Assembly (NCBI GenBank): GCA_948567375.1
Contig: OX419761.1
Coordinates: 24,368,501-24,432,500, forward strand
DNA: 64,000 nt
Direction: 5' to 3'
DNA from: Lunularia cruciata
Taxonomy: Eukaryota; Streptophyta; Marchantiopsida; Lunulariales; Lunulariaceae
Positions 1 to 11,586 of the stretch are shown here, one piece after another; position 1 is the stretch's first letter, and the number at the start of each line of letters is the position of its first letter. The position numbers were made by a program, and so were the translations under genes. The notes beneath the pieces were generated by a model that was given only the letters and a program-made list of their open reading frames with translations, was not told where the DNA came from and made no database searches.

Positions 1-850
1 AGAGGGTCATAGACGAGATCTTAGCTAGATTGGATTTTGCTTGATGTTATATTGATGACATTTTGGTCTATAGTACTACTACAAAGGAGCATGAGAGATA
101 GTTGTTGGAGGTGTTTGAGAGATTGAGATCCCATAGCCTCAAATAACATCATGCAAAGTGTAGGTTCTTCCACAAGCATGTTGAGTATTTGAGTCACACT
201 ATCTACCCTAGAGGATTTGGTGTCTAGCAGACCAATGTAGAAGCTATTGCATATATTGCTTGGCCTACAAATATGAGCAAAGTGTGAGCATTCCTTGGGG
301 AAAACTTCTATCTTTATTATGTTAGAGGTTTTAGTGCCATTGCCAAGGCCTTGACAATGATGACCAAGCTTACATAGCAGTGGTGTTGGGAAGATAAGCA
401 AGAGATAGCTTTTGTAGAGCTCAACAAGAGGTTGATATCTTTTGTTGTTTTGAGAAGACCAATCAAAAGATGACTATTTTTGGTTCACACTGATTGGAGT
501 ATGATTGGAGTAGTTCTCACCCAACATGATGATAAGGAGAAGGAGTTTATGGTGGCCTATGCTAGTTGCTCCAATAATTTAGCAAAGGTGAAGTATAGTT
601 CATATGAGAGAGTGTTTGGCAACAATATGGACAGTAGCACATTTCCGATGTTACCTATTTAGTAACCCTTTTACTCTCATCATTGTCATTAGCCACTAAG
701 GTGGTTGATGGAATTTGACAAGCTTTCATGGAAACTTGCACAATGGGCTCTGATTTTACAAGAGTATGATTTCACAATTATTCACAAACTTGGAGTGGTG
801 AACCATGATCTAAATAGGTTGAGTAGAAACCCATATCCTAGCCAGTAAGA
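1..850 (+). pseudogene. RT C-terminus and RNase H remnant of B1
   Basis: Frames match B's RT connection and RNase H. RNase H pieces are visible around 475-830: the first Asp region (V-H-T-D-W-S), the YASxS-N-N segment, and the region equivalent to D-A-D-G-L-S near 808-830. In-frame stops include TAG at 225, TGA at 471 and TAA at 846; these three sit where B also has stops (28064, 28313, 28697). Small frameshifts separate the pieces. It is a decayed copy and cannot make enzyme. Confidence 0.8.
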
Positions 851-941
851 TTAGACACGAGCATGTTGGCATGGTGAGACAAATGAGGAGATGATGTTGA
901 GTTGGCATGGATCTACCTTTGTTTGATTATTTTTTGAGGCT

Positions 942-1790
942 TTGGTAGTATCTCTCTTAGCACATACAAGAAGGGTTATTGAGATCTTGGATCAAAAGAG
1001 TGGAGATAGTACTACAATTCAACAAGACATTTATTATGATGTCTTAGTGATAGATTATCTTTGCATTGGTGTTATGGGTGGCACAACTAGGACCAAGGAG
1101 AGAGATTGTGTTCTTTTGCAAGCCAAATGGTTCAGATTGGAGGATAGACACCTTCTTTGTGTATGGGAGGATAGTAGAGTGCAAGTAGTACCACTTCCAT
1201 CTTAGAGATCACAGTTGGTATGTCATGCTCATGAGGAGCTAGCACATTTTGGAGTAAAGCGTATATATAGCTTACTCTAGAGTCATTATTGGTGGTGTGG
1301 TATCCAGACCAATGTATAGTTGTTTGTTGCTAGATATGTAGTTTGTGATCAAGTTAGAGCAATCATTTAATGCTCTTATGCCACAATTACACCTATTACC
1401 TATCATGAGATTAGATTAATGTTGGAGTTTGGACTTTGCTAGACCTTTACCATTGATTGTGGAACATTATCAATATATTTTGGTTATGGTGGAGCACTTT
1501 TCCAAGTGGATTGAGTTATTGGCACTTCCTAACAAGGCCAATGATGGGACATCTTACTTGTTCCTAGATCAGATTCTAAGTCATTTTGGTGCACCAATTG
1601 AGGTTTTGACTGATCAAGGTATAGAGTTCTTGGAGAAGTTTTAGGCTTATGTGACAAGGCTTTGATTGATCATCATACTACCTCCCGAGATCACTCTGAG
1701 GCAAATGGCAATTTAGTCTAAGTGATTATGTATATCTACAATAGACAACACCAATGAGACTTGATGTGACTATAGGCTGCACTTCCTTGA
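942..1790 (+). pseudogene. Integrase remnant of B1
   Basis: Aligns with B integrase (28790-29600). Readable segments are the N-terminal region at 942-1205, the zinc-binding HHCC region at about 1220-1370 (now broken by stops), and the catalytic core at 1429-1644, with H-F-S-K-W-I-E and the second catalytic Asp in L-T-D-Q-G. The first catalytic Asp lies near 1430 (LDF in B). Stops and frameshifts make it non-functional. Confidence 0.8.
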
Positions 1791-1839
1791 TAGTATGCAA
1801 GGTTTTGCCATCTAGAGTTCTTGTGTTGGAAGGACATGA

Positions 1840-2075
1840 TGGTGTTGTTTGGAAGGATCATGTGCACAATACCACCTCCCACACATTGATGGTACTATGG
1901 ACCCAAGCTTGGAACTTTCACGTGCATGCTTGACATGTTTGTTTTGCGGCTCTTTTGGAAGAGTTGCTACTATGTTAGTGTGTGATAGTTGTTTTAGAGG
2001 ATGGCATATGGCATTTATGACTCCTCTTCTCACGATGATTACTCAAGGACAATAGTCATGTCTTAGATGTACTTG
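1840..2075 (+). pseudogene. PHD-finger remnant of B1
   Basis: Matches the C-terminal PHD finger of B. Cysteine pairs C-L-F-C and C-D-S-C and the G-W-H motif are kept, but the Cys after H-M-A is Phe, and a stop lies just before the final C-x2-C pair. The preceding I-D-G-T-M-D-P segment is also shared with B. This is the most decayed of the three PHD copies in the window. Confidence 0.75.
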
Positions 2076-2224
2076 ATTTATAGCTAGTTCATCCTTTATA
2101 TGGTAGAGATTGCAAATAGGCAACTAACGATAGGGCTTGATAGCACCCGGCTTCTTGATCTTTTGCCCACTATAGGGTATACCATATATGTGGAGTAGAT
2201 TGCTATTTTGGAGTTAGAGGGACC

Positions 2225-2915
2225 TATAACACCCATTTGTGCATGTGTGTGGTATTGTGATATTTAATTTGGTATTACCAACACTTGAGAGATATTATTT
2301 ATATAGAGATAAAGGATGGTTCTACATTAGTAATGATTAGCTAGAGTTAGTCATAGCTAAGATAGAGGAGACCTTACTTTAGAGGAGATGGAAAAGATGA
2401 GCACCACTATTTTGGATTCTAGTGTGTTGACTTGGTATTATTCCTTAGTGTTTGGCTTTGAAGAAAGAGTTGAGAACTCTTGGGCCTGCAAGCCTTTTTG
2501 TTTTAGATTCTTCTTTAGTCCAAGGATAGCCCATGTGAAGGAATCCTTGACTTAGTGGTTGGTTCAAGATAAGATCATATGCTAGTGGAATATGCCCATG
2601 TGAATGGATATTCCTTTATACTTTTTGACTTTACTTGACTTTTAGCCTAGTAACTTGAGTTATTCTAGTAATTAGTAACTTTGGTACTTAATTATTTCAC
2701 AAGTATATAAACAAGGGGTGAGGAAGTACTCATCATCCTTTCATTTGCAACTATCTCTCTATCATTGAGTTCTTTAGTGAGCAATGTCTTGAGTCTTGGA
2801 GTGTTAGCCTTAGAGGAGTATGATGGAGTTGGGGTTCCTTGCCTTCTTTGTCCATGGTGCGCTACCATAATAACCATCAGAGGTTCATCTTGAGTGAGAG
2901 ATAGGCTGGCTCATA
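2225..2915 (+). mobile_element. Solo LTR of family C
   Basis: About 690 bp, nearly identical in layout to the family-C LTRs at 5893-6582 and 14857-15548. It starts TATAACACCC (TG decayed to TA) and ends GCTCATA. Its flanks do not match: left is the 3' interior of B1 (+), right is gag of the inverted copy B''. The candidate 5-bp flanks (GGACC and GATCC) differ at two positions. This suggests recombination between two C insertions rather than one simple insertion. Confidence 0.8.
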
Positions 2916-5892
2916 GATCCACAAATGAAGGTAAGAGTCTGGCCACTCTAGGCACCCTCTACTCACTCCATAGGATCTAGGCTGTCCACCTTGTCCTTGG
3001 AAACTAACGTGGTGCGGTGCACTCTATTGCACGCTGGAAGAAGTAACAATTATGGATGAGGTCTCCCTACCAAATCTAAATGTCACCACTCTCTTTTCCA
3101 TCATGTTGAGCTCAATATGCTCAGCCAAACCAAAGACCAATGCCAAAGTAGGTGAAGTAGCATGTAACAATAAAGCATCATGAACTCTACATTGCAACTC
3201 CCTATCTAATATTCATACCAAAACTAGACTACATGGGCCTCAATAACTCCTTGAGTAAAACTAATCAACCATCTCATACAAGTGTATGCCTTACGTAGGG
3301 GCTCTCTAACCTTCCATTTGAACTCTTGTAAGCTCCTCAGCTTGTCAGTCCGTACTCCTTGGTAGTTTTGCCTCAAACACTAGAACTCCACCATGGGGTT
3401 AAACCTTAGTACTACACCACTTCCTATAGTAGTACCTCCACTCATAGTAGCACCATCTCCAAGAGATCCACCAATGCTACTAGAGTTAGAACTTGGTACT
3501 ATCAATCTACCCCTAGAAACTGAGCCTAAAGTAATGGAGATATAGTTTAGAGACCAATAATATCTTCATAGCTCAATCTTCTCCAAGTGAGCTCTCCTAA
3601 ATTCATGGTAGTCATCTATTGTTGGACCCTCCAAATTTTGAAAAAACCCCTTCCATGCCATGAAAGGTATGAACAAAGTTAGGTTCTGCATCTATTGCAA
3701 ATCACACCAACTGTCAAACTCTTGGATGAAGTCATTTAACTCAATGGTACTCATTATTCCAAAGTAACACTTGGGGGCCATTGGAGGTCCCATAAATCTT
3801 ATCCATGTCACACAACAATAGTGCAGACACACAAAGTGCACTCTCAACTAAATTAGCTCTTGTGTCAAACTCCAACTAAGAATCAATCTTCTCCTTCATT
3901 AGGACTTGAGATATAGGCTAATATAGAGCACCACTTCATTGTGTACTATAGTATTATCTCCTCCAAAATCCCCAAAGAACTCCATCATGACAAAGTAACC
4001 AAAAACTACAATTGGAATCACCACAAGTACCCCACCAAAAATCACCTCCAAGTGCCAACACCACCAAGTATCAACACCACCAATTGAATGTCATCGACTA
4101 ATGTAGCTTTAACTATGACAATTACACCAGGGGAAAGAGCAACCTGTAACTTGCCATCACAATATGCATAGTCTGTAGGTCATCACTTCATGCCTCACCA
4201 AAGAGAAACATAGATAGTCTAATTGGTTATCACTCCAACCTCACTACCAAGAGCACACCAAAGCACCAATGCTCTAAAGTTAGGAGCACCTCACACAAAC
4301 ATGGTGCACAAATAGAAAGTAGAGAATGGAGGGGATCCAATCACAAGAATCTAAACAAAATGAGATGAGAATTTATGAGATGGAGGGTCCTCCATCTCAT
4401 AAATCAACATTGGATTGACTCTGCTACCATTTGGCATTTAATATAATATGAGTTATCTACTTCCTAAGCTACTAGGATCACCAAGAATGAGATCAAATTT
4501 TCTTTCCTAGCCAAAGCTACAAGTGTATAGATAAAAGTGGAATAGTCACTAGGACAACAAGTGAAGGTGGACCAATTGGCTAGGCACCAGATTAGGAACT
4601 AGAGATCTAGGAGTCAAACATTGTTGCTTACAATCTAGAAAGATGGGCAAATTTTGCCAAATAATGACCAAAATCTACTTTAAACTAGCTACCCTCATGC
4701 CAACAAGTTGGCTTGCTGGCCTTTGTAGCCTCTCATAGCCCACAACCCTATGCCTTGAAGCCTCAAAACGCTGAAATTTAGGCAAATGAGACATTTCTTC
4801 TTGCCACTTCAAACCCTTTCCAAATTTGGCAAAACTCCTCCAAATTTGGCAAAACTCTCCAACTCAAGCCCAAAATCTGACTTTCTTCTTGCCACTTCAA
4901 ACCCTCTCCAAATCTAGCAAAACTCCTCCAAATTTGGCAAAATTCTCCAACTTGAGCCCAAAATCTGACATAAATTTTAGCAAACCTTTCCAAGCCACTT
5001 TGAACCCTCTCCAAATTTGGCAAAACTCCTCTAAATCTAGCAAAACTATCCAACTCAAGCCCAAAATTTGATGTAAACTTTAGCAAACCTCCTCCAAATC
5101 TGGCAAAACTCTCCAACTCAAGCCCAAAAATCTGACATAAACTTCAGCCAAAATTTGATGTTAATCTCTAAAGTTGGCTGACCGCCAAATCCTCTGCTAA
5201 CTATCCATTAGAGCCAAATTGAAATGACAGGATTCTCTAAATCACAAATTCACGAAGATGGGTTCCTAACTCCACTTTCAATTTCACTTTTTGAGCCCAA
5301 CTCACACTAGATTGGTCAAGCTTTCACCTCTTGAGCTCAAAATCATAACCATTGCTCAAAAATTGCTTCTCTTTGCTCAAAATTTGGCCAGTGGTTCCGC
5401 ACACCGTGTATCTGCCTCATGGCCAAATTTGTATCAATTGAATGAGCTCCTACACCCTAGGGAAAACATGAACTCCAATCAAGCTACCAATAATCAGCAA
5501 GTCTTGGAGATACCACCAATATTTTCAGTTCATGCACCCAATATCCTCTTGACCTCACTTCCTTGATGTAATCAATTTGTTTACACAACTCAAATCACAC
5601 TCAATCAGATTGGTACTTGATTTGCCATTCAATAATTTACCAAAAATTGGGTATTGATTACAATCAAGCCACACCCATCTAGCTAAGAGAACCAAGTGAC
5701 ATTCGCCGACCTCTATCCACCATAGCTAAGAACTCAAAGGCTTAACATGAGAGAAGTGAGCTCTTTGGAGTTGCACTTCAAAAGTTTACCTCCTAGACTT
5801 GAGCTAGGTCTCAAACCCTAATGGTCCCACTAACAATATACCCAACAATATGAATGGTACAAGTGATAGTGGACCCACCATGTAATCAGTAT
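2916..5892 (-). mobile_element. B'': inverted 5' part of a family-B element (relic)
   Basis: Read right to left, this matches B from its 5' terminal repeat Y through the leader to the zinc-knuckle part of gag (B about 21470-24130). The end of Y followed by ACATCAAGG, equivalent to B 21771-21785, is at about 5620. The gag start region lies near 3990 and gag sequence runs down to 2916. The reading frame is destroyed. The rest of Y continues at 15549-15676 beyond the C insertion. The right-hand (5') end at 15676 matches the 5' terminus of B. Confidence 0.85.
4790..5150 (-). repeat. Leader minisatellite of B'' (CCAAATTTGGCAAAACTC-type)
   Basis: Three to four imperfect tandem units of about 100-120 bp, each containing variants of CCAAATTTGGCAAAACTC and CAAGCCCAAAATCTGAC. 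The matching place in B (about 22190) has only one such unit, so the array expanded in this copy or its lineage. No coding role seen; short frames here are by-products of the repeat. Confidence 0.6.
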
Positions 5893-6582
5893 TGTAACAC
5901 CCATTTGTGTATGTTTGTGGTATTGTGATATTTAACTCCACATTAAAAATACTTGAGAGATATTATTTATATAAAGATACATGATGGTTCAACATTAGTC
6001 ATGATTAGCTAAATTTAGTCATAGCTAAGATAGTGGGGACCTTACTTTAGAGGAAGTGGAAAAGATGAGCACCACTATTTTGGATTCTAGTGTATTTACT
6101 TGATATTATTCTTAGGTGTTTGGCTTTGAGGAAAGAGTTAAGAACTCTTGGGCACATAAAACCTTTTTGCTTTAGATTCTTCTATAGTCCAAGGATAGCC
6201 CATGTGAAAGAATCCTTGACTCATTGGTTGGGTTAATATAAGATCACATGCTTAGTGGAGTATGCCCATGTGGATGGATATTCCTTTATACTTTTTGACT
6301 TTACTTGAATTTTAGCCTAGTAACTTGAATTACTCCAATAATTAGTAACTTTGGTGCATAACTATTTCAAAAGTATATAAACAAGGGGTGAGAAGGTACT
6401 CATCATCCTTTCATTTGCAACTTTCTCTTTCTCATTGAGTTCTCAAGTGAGTAATGTCTTGAGTCTTGGAGTGTGAGCCTTGGAAGAGTATGATGGAGTT
6501 GGGATTCCTTGCCTTCTAAGTCCATGATGTGCTACCATAATAGCCATTAGAGGTCCATCTTGAGTGAGAGATAGACCGGCTT
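5893..6582 (+). repeat. 5' LTR of element C
   Basis: Closely matches the LTRs at 2225 and 14857. A1 is inserted a few bases before its 3' end. The A1 flanks GGCTT (6578-6582) and AGCTC (14411-14415) are each one transition or so from GGCTC, the sequence expected in an intact C LTR. Confidence 0.8.
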
Positions 6583-6982
6583 TGTAACATTATGCAGTTT
6601 AGCGATAAAGTTAATAGGGCTAACAAAGTAGCAAATAATACATATTAGCTTAGAATATTCTAGAAGTATCTAGGAAGCTTCTTGGGAAGCTTTGGCTAGC
6701 TTAGCTTGCACCTCAAGTAAGTAGCTTCTAGAAGGAAGCTTTTAGAAGCTTCCAACTAGCTTAGTTTGAAGGCCAAGTAGATTGCTTCTAGAAGTTAACT
6801 TGGCTTGCACTCTAAGAAAGCGACTCAACAAAACTTCTTGAGAAGCTTCTCAAGGGCCTTGTATGCTACCTATAAATACCAAAGCCAAAGCTCATGCTAG
6901 GCATTTGGAGTTTTCCCTCATTCTAGCGTCCCAATGTGAGCTTCCATTCTCCTATTTCTCTACTTGATCTTGGTCTTTTACA
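6583..6982 (+). repeat. 5' LTR of A1
   Basis: 400 bp, TG...CA ends, matched by 13997-14410. It contains dense AGAAGCTTCT-type palindromes at about 6650-6855, then a TATA box (TATAAATA, 6871-6878). By the usual layout, U3 is upstream of the TATA box and R/U5 downstream. Confidence 0.85.
6650..6878 (+). promoter_or_regulatory. Heat-shock-element-like array and TATA box in the A1 LTR
   Basis: Repeated GAA/TTC pentamers, such as CTTCTAGAAGG at 6725-6735 and GAGAAGCTTCTC near 6840-6851, precede TATAAATA at 6871. Heat-shock factors bind nGAAnnTTCn arrays, so this resembles a heat-inducible promoter. The same arrangement recurs in the LTRs of A and A3. Function is inferred. Confidence 0.6.
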
Positions 6983-7219
6983 TTGGTATCAAAGTAGGAA
7001 TGGGATGGATAGGATTTATGGACCACCAAAGCCACTTTTGCCAAACCATTAGGATTTTCATGTCCAGATATTACCCAAGTATCATTTCACATAATTTATC
7101 ACCTCGTGCTTTGGGTAGGATTTTCTATATATGATCACCTTGTTTGAGGAACCCTTGATACTCCTGGTTGTTATTTATGGAGAATGGTGGACGTGTTGCA
7201 TATATGTGTTAATCAATTA

Positions 7220-7990
7220 GATAAATTGGGAGTAGTAGGTAGAGTAGTAGCTATAGCGGCAATATCGGATGTTATCCTTGCAATGTAGCAACAAATCAAG
7301 CACCTTACTTGATTGTTGGATGAACAAGACAAGCAATGACAAGAACATATAGAGAGAGTATCAATTCGAGATGAAGAATATTCCATTTGAGTTCCAAAAC
7401 CCAAGGTGTTTGAAGGCAAGAATCTTTTGTGCATAGTGGAGAATTTTTTGTTTGACTATGAATGCTACTTTGAAGCCACCAATCTTCAAGATGAATAAAA
7501 ATAGATTCTCTTGGCTTCTAGTCAATTGGATGGTGTAGCAAAACTTTGGTGGCAATTCTAAGTGGAGCGAGTTGAATGATAAATTGTTGCACTAATTTTT
7601 ACATGAGTAGAATTCAAGGATGCAATATTGGATCAATTTCAAATTGTAAATGCCACCTACCCAAACCACACAAGATAAATTGATGGAGTTGAAGCATGTT
7701 GGCTCAGTAAAGAGCTACATCACACAATTTCAGAACATCATCATGCAAATTCTAGATATACAAGAAGGTGAAGTTCTGGATCAATTTGTGTGGGGATTGA
7801 AGTCACAAACCAAATTGGAGGTGACCATGCGTGAACTACAAAACGTAGAAGAAGCCATGCAATTAGCTGAGCATTTTGATTCCTTGGTTGCAACAACTTG
7901 GTCTTGAACTCGACCTACACAAAGCTTACCAGTACACTACACATACATGGAAGAACCAACACCAATGGAGATTGATACTATCTAACAGAG
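7220..7990 (+). pseudogene. gag remnant of A1
   Basis: Matches gag of A (32720-33451). Landmarks are the F-E-G-K-N segment near 7400, the L-A-S-S-Q-L-D-G-V-A-K-L-W-W segment near 7510-7555, and the Y-I-T-Q-F-Q-N segment at 7712-7740. In-frame stops and a frameshift are scattered through it. In this family gag makes the particle shell and binds the RNA; no product is expected here. Confidence 0.75.
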
Positions 7991-8264
7991 ACCACTTGGT
8001 ACTGCAAATAAAGAAAGATTATGACAAAATAGAGGTAGTTTTTATTATTTCCAAGTTGGACATCACATTGTTGAATATCTACTTAGGAAAGGGTAACTCA
8101 ACAAGTTCCCTAGATAGAGTTTGTAGAATAGAATGATCAAGGAAATGAGAAGTCCTAGTAGGAGATTTCAAGCTGCCTACTGGGAGCTTCATTAGTTCCA
8201 ACAGGATTAAAGGCTTGACCTATGCAAGTTTTCTTCACTTGCAAAGTACAATATCTAATCGTGG

Positions 8265-8534
8265 TTTAGGATTTTGGTTGATTCAGGAAGTTCAAAGAAT
8301 TATATGTCTATGCAAGTAGTGAAGGAATTGGGTATTCTTATCAAGTTAATGATTAAAAGTAGATTGATGATGGCGGATGGTAAAAAGAGTTATGCATTCC
8401 GTACCTCACATCTTGTTACTTTTAAGATTGGGAAGGAGTATTTGGAGTGTATGAGGTTTGTAGTGGCACCTCTACACTATGATGTCATTCTAAGACTATC
8501 TTGGCTTGAAAATCATAAGGTCAATTTGATTTGA
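8265..8534 (+). pseudogene. Retropepsin (aspartic protease) remnant of A1
   Basis: Contains the active-site motif V-D-S-G-S-S at the start and a hydrophobic I-L-R-L-S-W-L segment (ILGLPWL in A) near the end, the two hallmarks of retroviral-type proteases. It is readable over about 86 residues and stops at 8532. The product would have cleaved the gag-pol polyprotein. Neighbours are broken, so it is counted as a pseudogene. Confidence 0.75.
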
Positions 8535-8624
8535 CCCAATGACAAATTCAAGTACAACACCAAGGTACAAATTTTTTATTAGGTTGTCTGGCACCTCTAA
8601 GTAAGACACCTAAGAATAGTCAAT

Positions 8625-8815
8625 CTTGGGATGGGAAGTTTGTTGAGAATGTAGCCATAGAGCATGCTTTGAAGAGAAAGGAGGCCCAAGATGGGAAGTT
8701 TGCTCTGAAGGCAATCATAGAGTAAGCTTTGAAGAGAAATGAGTCCCTAGATGGGAAGTTTGTCAGTGAAGCAGCCATAGAGCAAGCTTTGGAGGAAGAT
8801 AAGTCTTTTTTGTGG
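8625..8815 (+). repeat. 60-bp tandem repeats between protease and RT (A1)
   Basis: Three tandem units of about 60 bp code a roughly 20-residue motif of the form D-G-K-F-x3-A-x2-E-Q-A-L-x3-E-S. The same block lies at the same place in A (about 31900-32100) and A3 (about 62420-62610). The high Glu/Lys/Ala content suggests helical or coiled-coil structure; its role is unknown. Confidence 0.65.
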
Positions 8816-8819
8816 ATCA

Positions 8820-9835
8820 AGCTTGTTGCACAAGGACAATCTAAGGAGAGTCGAGAGCCTCATCAAGCAATGATTGATCAGATAGTTCAAGAGTTTGTGA
8901 ATGTGTTTCTAGATGATATGCCAAAGGAATTACCTTCTGATCATGGTGTACCCTTCAAGATTGAGTATTGCCAAGGAGTACTTTAGTGATTAGACCAATC
9001 TATTGGCTCTCACCATAGGAGTTGGAGGAGTTGCAAACAAGACTTATGGAGTTGTTGGAAAAGGACCTCATACAACATAGTACCTCTCCTTGGGGAGCAC
9101 CAGTACTATTTGTTCCAAAGAAGGATGGAAGACTTCATTTCTATATTGATTATCGTGGGCTGAATAAGCAAATAGTGAAGAATCCATATCCCTTGCCTCC
9201 GATTGATGACTTGCTTGATCAATTGAGTGGAGCATGATACTTTTCTAAGCTGGATCTTCATATTGGCTATTGGAAAATCACCATTGATAGGGAGGATGTG
9301 CAAAAGATGGCCTTTTGCACAAGGTATGGGCATTTTGAGTGGAGAGTTCTACCTTTCAGTCTCACTAATGCTCCAACAATCTTCATGGATTAGATGCATC
9401 AAGTGTTAGATGGACTATTGGATTGGTACGTGGTGGTTTTTTTGGATGATATCTTAATCTATAGCAAGACAGAGGCAAAACACATGAATTACATGCAAAG
9501 AAGTCAAAGTTCTACTAGAAGAAGTCCAAGTGTACCTTTTTGCAAAAGGAAGTTACCTTCTTGGGGCACAAGATCTCATCAAAGGGGATCAAGATGGAAG
9601 AGGAGAAAATCAAGGTCATTATTGATTGGCCTACTCCAAAGGATGCTACAAAAGTATGGGCATTTGATGGATTGGCTAGTTTTTTCCAACGGTTCATCCA
9701 TTTTTATGCTCATGTGGCTGCACCATTGATTGACCTCTTGAGGAAGGACTTGAGCTTCCAGTGGACCACCAAGCACAAAGAAGCATTCCAAAAGTTGAAA
9801 CATATGGTGTCTTCAAGGCCCATTCTTCAATCATA
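8820..9835 (+). pseudogene. Reverse transcriptase remnant of A1
   Basis: Gypsy RT blocks in order: [15 protein letters not shown] (about 9085-9130), D-Y-R-G-L-N-K, F-S-K-L-D-L near 9241-9258, and the catalytic F-L-D-D-I-L-I-Y at about 9440-9463. The connection segment with F-L-G-H-K-I-S is at 9549-9575. Stops at about 9235 and 9391 and shifts around 9490-9540 break the frame. Confidence 0.85.
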
Positions 9836-9839
9836 TGAT

Positions 9840-10215
9840 CCTCAACTACCTTATGTGGTTGATTTTGATGCCTCTAACTTTGCAATTGGAGCCATGTTGC
9901 AACAAGAATTCCTAGATGGACTACATCCTAATGCCTTTGTGTCTCACCAACTCAATATAGCTGAAAGAAACTACTTTGCTTGAGATCAAGAACAACTTGC
10001 AATGGTATATGCCACCAAGGTATGGAGGCATTACCTCCTAGAGAAACAAGTGATCATGCAAATTGATCACAAACCATTGTTGCAGACCTTACACTTGGAA
10101 CACATGAAGAGTAGACATCATTGATAGGAGGAACAACTCCAATTTTTTGACATTAAACTTAACTACAAACCAAGTCATTTCCACATCATCTTTGATGCTT
10201 TAACACAATGACCTG
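9840..10215 (+). pseudogene. RNase H remnant of A1
   Basis: The first catalytic Asp is in V-D-F-D-A-S-N-F-A-I-G-A, followed by the A-E-R-N-Y-F-A segment, the third acidic region I-D-H-K-P-L near 10062-10080, and a degraded D-A-L-T-Q motif near 10195. Stops include TGA at about 9980. It aligns over its length with A (20620-21010, other strand). Confidence 0.8.
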
Positions 10216-10439
10216 ATTTGAAGTCTCTTCCTCTCATCACAACAGCAATTACAACGATATCAATTGACTCCAAGGTCCAAAATGAGTTTCAATAAGCTCT
10301 ACAACAAGATCCATTCTTCCAAATGGTACATGGCCACCTTACAACATGCGATAATGAGTATGACACCTTCTCCATCAAGGAGGGCCTTCTATTCCATGAG
10401 GACCGGATCTATATTCCAGCCAAAAGTGATCTTTGACTT

Positions 10440-11160
10440 ATGCGCCTTCAAGAAGCCCATGATTTACCCATAGCTGGTCACATGGGTGTGAGCAAGACCT
10501 TGGGTACCCTCCAATGCCAATGGTGGTGCCCAACATGATGCAAGATGTTTGAGAATTTGTTTGATCATGTGAGAACTGCCAATGTAACAAGACAAGCAAC
10601 CAAAAGCCGAGTGGACTCCTTCAACCACTCGCCATTGCATCCGCTAGATAGGAGCATGTGAGTTTGAATCTCATCACATCTTTGCCCAAGACAAAGCAAG
10701 GACAAAAAAAATTGTGGTGTTTATGGATAAGCTTAGTAAGTAAATCCACTTGGCACCAACTTGTGATATTGTGGATGCTCCAACCTTAATGCAAATCTAC
10801 TTCAACAATATCTTCAAGCATCATGGGATGCCATGTGTACTCATCTTTGACTGTGATCCTTGATTTACCAAGAAGTTTTGGCAAGCACTCTTCCAAATAC
10901 TCGGCACCAAGCTTGCTTTGTCCACAGCCTATCATCTTCAAATTGATGGACAAACCAAATATGCAAATCATACATTGGAAGATGAGTTGCATGCCTTTGT
11001 CAATGTTCACCATACCAATTGGGATGAATATCTTGCAACTATAGAATTTACCTACAATAATTCCAAACAGGCTAGCACCAGATTTTCTCCTTTCTTTCTC
11101 AATTTTGGCCAAGATCCGCTTGTTCCAGATTCTCTTCTTTCTCCTCCTCTATCTTAGGTT
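10440..11160 (+). pseudogene. Integrase remnant of A1
   Basis: It has the HHCC zinc-binding region (H-D-L-P-I-A-G-H-M-G and C-E-N-C-Q-C, about 10460-10600), a core with a damaged first Asp region near 10665, the second Asp near 10850-10862, and a piece at 10918-11157 with the A-Y-H-L-Q-I-D-G-Q-T segment and downstream F-S-P-F-F-L-N-F-G-Q. Several stops and shifts are present. Confidence 0.8.
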
Positions 11161-11239
11161 CCTCATACTTCAACATTCTTGACCATTATATCCCAATCTA
11201 TCCAACAAGCCAAATCTCTCCTTGTTGCTTAGAATTGTC

Positions 11240-11586
11240 AAAAACAATATGCGGACCACCATCATCATGATCTCACCTTTGAAGTTGGTGATAAAGTCAT
11301 GTCATCCTCTAGTAACCTCCCTCTCCTCCTTGATACCCAAGTTCATAATTGGATAGGACCCTTTGATGTCACCCAAATTGTCTCTCTTGTTGCTTATCGA
11401 CTTGTCTTGCCTTGTCATATGTGTATCCATCTTGTCTTTCATATTTCCAAGTTGAAACCCTTTGTTCTTAACCCCTATTCCTTTTCCTCTCAAGTCCAAC
11501 CTCCTCTTCCTCTTGTCCCTCTCAATGATCATGAAGAATACAAAGCTTATCTTATCCTTGCACGTCACCATATTCAACAAGGCCGT
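11240..11586 (+). pseudogene. Integrase C-terminus and first half of the chromodomain (A1)
   Basis: The GPY/F-like part (W-I-G-P-F-D-V-T-Q-I, then H-L-V-F-H-I-S-K-L-K-P-F-V) is followed by the start of a chromodomain (H-E-E-Y-K-A-Y-L-I-L-A-R-H-H-I-Q). Element E interrupts it at 11586. The chromodomain resumes at 13848. In chromoviruses this domain directs integration to marked chromatin. Confidence 0.8.

Larger units (their letters stand above)
1..2224 (+). mobile_element. B1: 3' part of a family-B gypsy retrotransposon (relic)
   Basis: This stretch aligns along its length with 27841-30475 of the better preserved copy B, in the same order: end of RT, RNase H, integrase, PHD finger, 3' non-coding DNA. 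The RT active site is readable at about 46-75 (Y-I-D-D-I-L-V-Y), preceded by a stop. Identity to B is obvious, but many C-to-T and G-to-A changes and small indels break the frame. The copy runs off the left window edge and is cut at 2224, where a family-C LTR begins before the X-Y-X' terminal repeats are reached. It is non-functional. Confidence 0.9.

Noticed and set aside
6650-6878. Heat-shock protein gene promoter
   Set aside because: The sites lie inside an LTR and no heat-shock gene follows. They are treated as retrotransposon promoter elements.
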